Positions 5,081 to 9,069 of a stretch of DNA of 9,069 nt are shown here, piece by piece. The notes beneath the pieces were generated by a model. It was not told the origin of the DNA, ran no database searches, and saw nothing but the letters and a program-made list of their open reading frames with translations. The first letter of the stretch is position 1. Every line of letters starts with the position of its first letter. This stretch comes from JALXCG01 sp026991065 [NCBI: Gemmatimonadota bacterium] (lineage in GTDB: Bacteria; GCA-2686955), in the NCBI GenBank assembly GCA_026991065.1, contig JALXCG010000030.1:1-9069 (forward strand). The letters run 5' to 3'. Both the position numbers and the translations under genes were made by a program.

Positions 5081-6976
5081 ATGTCCGATCAAGGCTTTTA
5101 TACGGTTTTTGCGCGCAAGTATCGTCCGCGGAAGTTTTCGGAGTTGGTGGCGCAGGGGTCGGTTTCGACGACGTTGCGGAACGCTCTGAAGACAGAGAAG
5201 GTGTATCACGCCTATCTGTTTACCGGGCCGCGCGGGGTGGGGAAGACGACTTCGGCGAGGATTCTGGCCAAGGCGCTCAATTGTCCGAATGTGGTGGACT
5301 CCGATCCCTGCGGGGAGTGCGAGACCTGTTTGCAGATCGCCGAGGGGCAACACAGCGATGTGCTGGAGATCGATGGGGCGTCGAACAATGGGATTGCCCA
5401 GGTGCGGGAGCTGCGGGAGAACGCGGCTTATCTGCCGAAGGAGAGCCGCTACAAGATCTACATCATCGATGAGGTGCACATGCTCTCGATGGCGGCGTTC
5501 AACGGGCTGCTGAAGACGCTGGAGGAGCCGCCGCCGCATGTGGCGTTCATCATGGCGACGACGGAGCCGCAGAAGATCCCCGCAACTGTGCAATCGCGCT
5601 GTCAGCGGTTTGATTTCAAGCGTTTGACGGCGGAGGAGATCGGCGAACGGGTGCAGTTTATCGCCGATTCGGAGGGGATCGAGATCGACGCCGAGGCGAT
5701 CTACCACATTGGACGGCTGGCGGAGGGGTCGATGCGGGATGCGCAATCCTATCTGGACCAGTTGGTGGCGTTTTGCGGCGAGAAGATTGCGGGGGCGGAT
5801 GCGGCCGCGGTGCTCGGGGTGGTGCCGGACGAGATCTATTTGGAGTGCACGCGCTTGATCGGCGCGCAGTCGGCGGCGGAGGTTTTTCCTTTTGTGGAGA
5901 AGCTGAATCTGGATGGGCATGATCCCACGCTCTTTTTGCGCGGCTATGTGGAGCATCTGCGGACGCTGATTGCGTTGGGGCTGGGGGCCAATCCGCCGGA
6001 GGTTCGGCGGATGCCGGTGGAGTTGCGGGATGCGCATGTGGAGGCGGCGGCGCTGCTGCCGGTCGGGGATCTGGTGCGGGCGGCGCGGGTGATCGGTGAG
6101 GCGGAGCGGTCGATTCGGGTGGCGGCGAATCCGCGGCTGGAGTTGGAGCTGGCGCTGGTGCGGCTGGCGATGTTGAGTTCAACGGTGGATCTGGAACGGG
6201 TGTTGAGCGGGCTGGGGCAGGGCGCGGGAGGAACCGGAAGGGCGGCACCCGCGGCAGGCTCCAAGGGTGCGGGCGGCGCGGCGCGGGTGAAGAGAGGAGA
6301 GCGGATTTCACGGCAAGATGTGGAGGCGTCGGGGCGCCGCCCTTTTGACGCTGTGGGCGGGCAGAAGCCCGCTCAGGAGCGGGGGAAGGGGAAGGAGCGG
6401 GGAGAGAAGACGCCGCGGGAGACGGAGAGGATGAACCGGGCGGAGAAACTGGACGCCGCGGTGGGGAGGGGAGGCGAGGCGGAGAAACCGGAAGTGGCAA
6501 AGCCGGAGCCGGAGCTGGAGCGGGAGCGGGAGCGGGAGCGGGAGCGGGAGCGGGAGCGGGAACAGGCGCAAGAACAGGAACAGGTTGAAGTGCAGGGGCT
6601 GCCGCAACGGCTGTCCCGGCTCTTCGAGGGGCGAAAACCGGTGGTCGCGGCGGCGCTGAAGGGGGCGCGGATGCGGTTGGTCGAGCCGGGGCGGGTCGAG
6701 ATTCTGGTGGCGGCGGGCAGCAGGTCCGTGCTACCACGATTGCAGGATCGAGAAACTCAGCTGGAGATGCGGCAGAAGATCGAGTCGTGGCTGGGGCATC
6801 CGGTGGAGGTCAGTATTAGCGCGAACGCCGCGGCCAAGGGCGGTGGGGCGGCGGGTTCGCCCCGGACACGGGTTCCAAGTCACACGCCCAAGCGTTTTGA
6901 AACCATAGACTTGGATAAGATCGCGGCGGATGAGCCGCTGGTGCGGGAGCTGGTCGAGCAGTTCAAGATCGGCTGA
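5081..6976 (+). CDS. dnaX: DNA polymerase III subunit gamma/tau
   Basis: DnaX is the ATPase of the clamp loader, which opens the beta sliding clamp and links the polymerases at the replication fork. The AAA+ part is intact: FARKYRPRKFSELVAQ at the N-terminus, Walker A GPRGVGKT (49-56), zinc ligands Cys68, Cys77, Cys80 and Cys83, Walker B DEVH (130-133), sensor 1 TTEPQKIPATVQ from 160 and the SRC arginine finger (172-174). Collar helices continue to about 385. A low-complexity Gly/Ala/Arg/Glu/Lys linker (about 385-505) follows, including seven Glu-Arg dipeptides. A conserved-looking C-terminal region then runs to 631 and ends PLVRELVEQFKIG. 631 residues is tau length. I found no A-rich slippery site of the E. 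coli AAAAAAG type, so a frameshifted gamma form is not supported. ATG 5081 fits the family start; only a weak AGGA (5066-5069) precedes it. It heads the dnaX-ybaB-recR cluster. Confidence 0.97.
   Translation: MSDQGFYTVFARKYRPRKFSELVAQGSVSTTLRNALKTEKVYHAYLFTGPRGVGKTTSARILAKALNCPNVVDSDPCGECETCLQIAEGQHSDVLEIDGASNNGIAQVRELRENAAYLPKESRYKIYIIDEVHMLSMAAFNGLLKTLEEPPPHVAFIMATTEPQKIPATVQSRCQRFDFKRLTAEEIGERVQFIADSEGIEIDAEAIYHIGRLAEGSMRDAQSYLDQLVAFCGEKIAGADAAAVLGVVPDEIYLECTRLIGAQSAAEVFPFVEKLNLDGHDPTLFLRGYVEHLRTLIALGLGANPPEVRRMPVELRDAHVEAAALLPVGDLVRAARVIGEAERSIRVAANPRLELELALVRLAMLSSTVDLERVLSGLGQGAGGTGRAAPAAGSKGAGGAARVKRGERISRQDVEASGRRPFDAVGGQKPAQERGKGKERGEKTPRETERMNRAEKLDAAVGRGGEAEKPEVAKPEPELEREREREREREREREQAQEQEQVEVQGLPQRLSRLFEGRKPVVAAALKGARMRLVEPGRVEILVAAGSRSVLPRLQDRETQLEMRQKIESWLGHPVEVSISANAAAKGGGAAGSPRTRVPSHTPKRFETIDLDKIAADEPLVRELVEQFKIG
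6518..6559 (+). repeat. (GAGCGG)7 in-frame hexanucleotide repeat in dnaX
   Basis: Seven perfect tandem copies of GAGCGG encode (Glu-Arg)7 in the DnaX linker, followed by imperfect Glu-Gln pairs (GAACAG type) up to about 6585. Because the unit is six bases, gain or loss of a copy keeps the frame, so length could vary between strains without inactivating the protein. Confidence 0.9.
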
Positions 6977-6994
6977 CTTGCGGGTCGGTGCGAC

Positions 6995-7014
6995 GCTCTC
7001 GCAGGCGCGAGAGC
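6995..7014 (+). other. Hairpin between dnaX and ybaB
   Basis: GCTCTCGC (6995-7002) and GCGAGAGC (7007-7014) pair perfectly around the loop AGGC. It lies 19 bases after the dnaX stop and 21 bases before the ybaB ribosome-binding site. No T tract follows, so it is more likely a mRNA processing or stability element than a terminator. Function is inferred only. Confidence 0.45.
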
Positions 7015-7049
7015 CCGGCCGTCTGTGCCATTTCAAGGAGATGAATGCG

Positions 7050-7376
7050 ATGCGTGGAATGCCGAATATGGGCAAGTTGATGAAACAAGCCCAGCAGATG
7101 CAGGCCAAGATGGCCGCGCTGCAGGAAGAGATGAAGTCGCTCCGCTGTGAAGGCCAGGCCGGCGGCGGCGCGGTCAAGGTGGTGCTGAACGGCAACAATG
7201 AGATTCTCGACATCGAGATCTCGCCGGATGTTGTGGATCCGGAAGATGTGGAGATGCTGCAGGATTTGATTCTCGCGGCGATCCGAAGCGCGCGCCAGCA
7301 ATCGGACAATCAGCAGCAAGAGGCGATGCGCAAGGCGACGGGCGGCATGGGGTTGCCGCCGGGACTCGGGATCTGA
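7050..7376 (+). CDS. ybaB: YbaB/EbfC family nucleoid-associated protein
   Basis: This small DNA-binding protein is usually encoded between dnaX and recR. EbfC homologues form dimers that bind DNA and coat the nucleoid. The 108-residue product has the full family pattern: NMGKLMKQAQQMQAKMAALQEEM (long N-terminal helix), then GGGAVKVVLNGNNEILDIEISPDVVDPEDVEMLQDLILAAIRSA, and the C-terminal Met/Gly tail GGMGLPPGLGI. I chose ATG 7050 because AAGGAG (7035-7040) stands nine bases before it. An in-frame ATG at 7041 touches that site directly and is less likely. A GTG at 6930 lies inside dnaX and is rejected. The stop codon is one base from the recR start. Confidence 0.95.
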   Translation: MRGMPNMGKLMKQAQQMQAKMAALQEEMKSLRCEGQAGGGAVKVVLNGNNEILDIEISPDVVDPEDVEMLQDLILAAIRSARQQSDNQQQEAMRKATGGMGLPPGLGI

Positions 7377-7377
7377 G

Positions 7378-7992
7378 GTGGGGCGCAGAACCTACCCGGC
7401 TCCGTTGGAGGCGATCATTCGCGAGTTGGCGCGTTTGCCCGGCATTGGGCGCCGCTCGGCGGAACGGATCGCGCTCCACCTGGCGGCTTCTCCGGTTGAG
7501 GAGGTTGAGCAGTTGGGGCGCACGCTGGTGCGCGGTCGGCGGGCGCTGCTGCAGTGTGGAATCTGCGGGAACTTGAGCGCCGAGGATCCCTGCGCGATCT
7601 GTGCCGATCCGCGCCGCGATATCGGTGTGATCTGTGTGGTGGAGGGGCCGAGAGACGTTTCGGTGGTCGAACGCTCCGGGCTGCACCGTGGCCGCTACCA
7701 TGTGCTGGGCGGTTTGCTCGCGCCGCTCAATGGCGTGGGACGCGATGAACTGCGAATAGACGCTCTCTTGCGGCGGCTGCGGGAGGAAAAGAGCACGGAG
7801 GTGGTGCTGCTGCTGAGCCCTTCGCTGGAGGGAGATGCGACGGCGATGTTGCTGCAGCGTGAGATTGCGGCCGCGAATCCCGATGTCCGGTTGACGCGCG
7901 CGGCGCGAGGCATACCGGCCGGCGGCAAGCTCGACTATCTGGATGAGGTGACGCTGGGAAATGCCTTCGAGGGGCGCCGGGAGATGCCATGA
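7378..7992 (+). CDS. recR: Recombination mediator protein RecR
   Basis: RecR works with RecO (and RecF) to load RecA on single-stranded gaps coated with SSB. All domains are visible in 204 residues. A helix-hairpin-helix lies in ELARLPGIGRRSAERIALHL (about 16-35). A C4 zinc finger uses Cys60, Cys63, Cys72 and Cys75. A Toprim domain starts at about 82 with VICVVEGPRDV (Glu89 is the conserved acidic residue), and the C-terminal Walker-B-like segment reads RAARGIPAGGKLDYLDEVTLGNAF. The GTG start at 7378 gives the family N-terminus YPAPLEAIIRELARLPGIG and lies one base after the ybaB stop. No strong ribosome-binding site is seen, which fits translational coupling to ybaB. The last codons overlap the pgsA start. 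Confidence 0.97.
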   Translation: MGRRTYPAPLEAIIRELARLPGIGRRSAERIALHLAASPVEEVEQLGRTLVRGRRALLQCGICGNLSAEDPCAICADPRRDIGVICVVEGPRDVSVVERSGLHRGRYHVLGGLLAPLNGVGRDELRIDALLRRLREEKSTEVVLLLSPSLEGDATAMLLQREIAAANPDVRLTRAARGIPAGGKLDYLDEVTLGNAFEGRREMP

Positions 7993-8570
7993 ACCTGCCC
8001 AATGCGCTGACTCTCTCCCGCATGGCGGTCGCTCCAATCTTTATTGTCTGCTTGCTGAGCCATGGTTTCGGCGCACGTTTCGCGGCCCTGCTGCTCTTTA
8101 CCGGGGCGTCGATCACCGATTGGTTCGATGGCTACCTGGCCCGCAGCCGCGGGGCGATTACCGATGTTGGCAAATTGATCGATCCGCTGGCGGATAAGCT
8201 GCTGACGTCGTTGGCGTTCATCGGGCTGGTGGCGCTTGGGCGAATCAACGCGATCCCGGTGCTGATCATCATTGGACGCGACCTGCTGGTGACTTCGCTG
8301 CGGGCGATGGCCGGCGACAAAGGGGTGGTCATCGCCGCCTCCAATCTGGCGAAGTGGAAGACCGCGATCCAGATGTTCGCAATCGGCGGGGCTTTGATCC
8401 ATCTCTCCTGGGAAGCATGGTGTGTGCGCCAGGGAATGCCGGTGCCCACGACGGGATTCTGGTCGTGGTGGGCGGTTTTGATCCGCGGCATGGTTTTCAC
8501 CACGGCGGCCATGGCTTTGTTGTCGGGAGTGCGCTATCTGCGTGCCAGTTGGTCGGCGGTGCGCTCGTGA
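7989..8570 (+). CDS. pgsA: CDP-diacylglycerol-glycerol-3-phosphate 3-phosphatidyltransferase
   Basis: PgsA is an integral membrane enzyme that joins CDP-diacylglycerol and glycerol-3-phosphate to give phosphatidylglycerophosphate, the committed step to phosphatidylglycerol and cardiolipin. The CDP-alcohol phosphotransferase signature is complete: D44-W-F-D47-G-Y-L-A-R, then a glycine and D65-P-L-A-D69 (D-x2-D-G-x2-A-R-x8-G-x3-D-x3-D). N-terminal MNLPNALTLSRMAVAPIFI is typical of PgsA and begins the first membrane segment. Several further hydrophobic segments follow, and 193 residues is normal. Phosphatidylserine synthase shares the motif but is less likely given the N-terminus and the pgpA gene next door. 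The ATG overlaps the recR stop (ATGA at 7989-7992) and has GGGAG (7979-7983) five bases upstream, inside recR. Confidence 0.94.
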   Translation: MNLPNALTLSRMAVAPIFIVCLLSHGFGARFAALLLFTGASITDWFDGYLARSRGAITDVGKLIDPLADKLLTSLAFIGLVALGRINAIPVLIIIGRDLLVTSLRAMAGDKGVVIAASNLAKWKTAIQMFAIGGALIHLSWEAWCVRQGMPVPTTGFWSWWAVLIRGMVFTTAAMALLSGVRYLRASWSAVRS

Positions 8571-9019
8571 AAGGGTCGGTCCTCTGCGCGACTCTGGGCG
8601 GCGTTGGGTTCATCGGCAAAGCGCCGGGAACACTCGGCACGGCTCTTGCTGCCGTGGTTCTGTGGCTGCTTCCGCTGGGCGCATGGGGCAGGGTCGCTCT
8701 GGTTCTGCTTCTGGGTGCCGCCGCGGTGCCGATCTCTACGGCGGCCGAGCGCGAACTCAAGGCACGGGATCCCGGATCAATCGTGATCGACGAGGCTCTC
8801 GGCATGGCGATCGCGGTTCTCGGCTTGGCCCATGAGTTCTGGCCGTGGCTCTTGGCTTTCTTGGCCTTTCGTCTTTTCGACATTATCAAGCCCTGGGGCA
8901 TCGACCGCATTCAAAGCTGGCCCGGCGGGCTGGGAATTGTTGCGGATGACGCCCTGGCCGGCGTCTACGCGAGTCTTTCGGTTCATGCTCTCCTCCTCAT
9001 CTTCTCGCTCTTTTCCTGA
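8567..9019 (+). CDS. pgpA: Phosphatidylglycerophosphatase A
   Basis: PgpA removes the phosphate from phosphatidylglycerophosphate, the step right after PgsA, at the inner membrane. The 150-residue product shows the family landmarks: GGVGFIGKAPGTLGTA near the N-terminus, VIDEALGM (Asp75, Glu76), FRLFDIIKPWGIDRIQ (Asp105, Lys108) and GGLGIVADDALAG (Asp127, Asp128). Hydrophobic segments between them are consistent with an integral membrane protein. I chose GTG 8567, which overlaps the pgsA stop as GTGA. An open frame from 8354 would run through pgsA in another frame and add residues with no family similarity. The overlap with pgsA and the consecutive reactions argue for coordinated translation. 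The stop lies at the edge of a 12-base palindrome. Confidence 0.93.
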   Translation: MKGSVLCATLGGVGFIGKAPGTLGTALAAVVLWLLPLGAWGRVALVLLLGAAAVPISTAAERELKARDPGSIVIDEALGMAIAVLGLAHEFWPWLLAFLAFRLFDIIKPWGIDRIQSWPGGLGIVADDALAGVYASLSVHALLLIFSLFS

Positions 9020-9029
9020 CTCCGGAGTC
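9018..9029. repeat. 12-bp perfect palindrome at the pgpA-cinA junction
   Basis: GACTCCGGAGTC is its own reverse complement. It overlaps the last two bases of the pgpA stop and ends right before the TTG proposed as the next gene's start, and it contains the only GGAG in the junction. It could affect initiation or be a chance palindrome. Confidence 0.4.
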
Positions 9030-9069
9030 TTGACCGCCCACATCGTAGCGGTGGGCGACGAGCTGGTAG
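9030..9069 (+). CDS. cinA: Probable CinA family protein, N-terminus only
   Basis: Only 13 codons are visible, reading MTAHIVAVGDELV from a TTG at 9030, and the frame is open to the window end. The A-x-I-V-A-V-G-D-E-L pattern matches the start of CinA-type (MoaB/MogA-like, competence/damage-inducible) proteins, which begin with an I-x-V-G-x-E-L motif. CinA-family proteins include NMN deamidases and pyrophosphatases. cinA beside pgpA is a recurrent neighbourhood, which helps the call. The start is uncertain: an in-frame ATG at 8985 overlapping pgpA would add a Ser-rich extension, and GGAG (9024-9027) is too close to the TTG for ideal spacing. Confidence 0.6.
   Translation, partial: MTAHIVAVGDELV

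Noticed and set aside
5006-6037. Minus-strand 343-residue frame opposite the DnaX ATPase domain
   Set aside because: Long antisense frames are expected in GC-rich genes. The plus strand encodes all DnaX motifs and this translation shows no domain.
6518-6559. Possible CRISPR-like or intergenic tandem repeat
   Set aside because: The repeat is six bases with no spacers and is wholly in-frame within dnaX, so it is a coding microsatellite.
5658-6737. Minus-strand 359-residue frame rich in Pro-Ala repeats
   Set aside because: It is the antisense shadow of dnaX; the Ala-Pro repeats are the reverse of the GAGCGG tract and of GC-rich codon bias.
8354-8566. N-terminal extension of PgpA inside pgsA
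   Set aside because: It would overlap pgsA by over 200 bases in another frame and adds residues unlike PgpA; GTG 8567 gives the normal length.

Overview
The window is a GC-rich, gene-dense stretch of bacterial chromosome. Every gene called lies on the + strand. Most of it is housekeeping: tadA, three tRNA genes, the SRP RNA gene ffs, dnaX, ybaB/ebfC, recR, pgsA, pgpA and the first codons of a probable cinA. All three tRNA genes encode their 3' CCA. The dnaX-ybaB-recR cluster and the association of tadA, a tRNA-Ser and ffs with it are widely conserved (Bacillus subtilis has a comparable tadA-scr-dnaX-yaaK-recR arrangement), so gene order does not reveal the phylum. High GC, a short (Alu-less) SRP RNA and a secreted Asp-box propeller with a C-terminal jelly-roll-like domain fit a Gram-negative or deep-branching environmental lineage. 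I cannot name it more precisely.

Layout. 1-722 is the 3' part of a GT4-type glycosyltransferase. 723-969 holds a good sigma70-like promoter (TTGACA-18-TAGGAT) in front of tadA (970-1467). 1552-1972 carries tRNA-Ser(GGA), tRNA-Ser(CGA) and tRNA-Ala(CGC). A strong hairpin follows, then the SRP RNA (2065-2199), whose 14-bp basal helix runs directly into a T9 tract and so also looks like the terminator. 2263-4722 encodes an 819-residue secreted protein with about twelve Asp-box repeats, lying between ffs and dnaX. 4723-5080 is GC-rich and non-coding. From 5081 to the end dnaX, ybaB, recR, pgsA, pgpA and the cinA start are tightly packed, with a 1-nt gap and two start/stop overlaps that suggest an operon with translational coupling.

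How the genes relate. TadA makes inosine at the tRNA wobble position. dnaX (clamp loader), ybaB (nucleoid protein) and recR (recombinational repair) form a replication/repair group. pgsA and pgpA catalyse successive steps of phosphatidylglycerol synthesis and are coupled to recR by overlapping codons. I found no CRISPR array, transposase, phage gene, toxin-antitoxin pair or recognisable defence system. The least ordinary items are the propeller gene and the inverted repeat over its start codon, the unusually long SRP RNA basal helix, and the GAGCGG repeat in dnaX.
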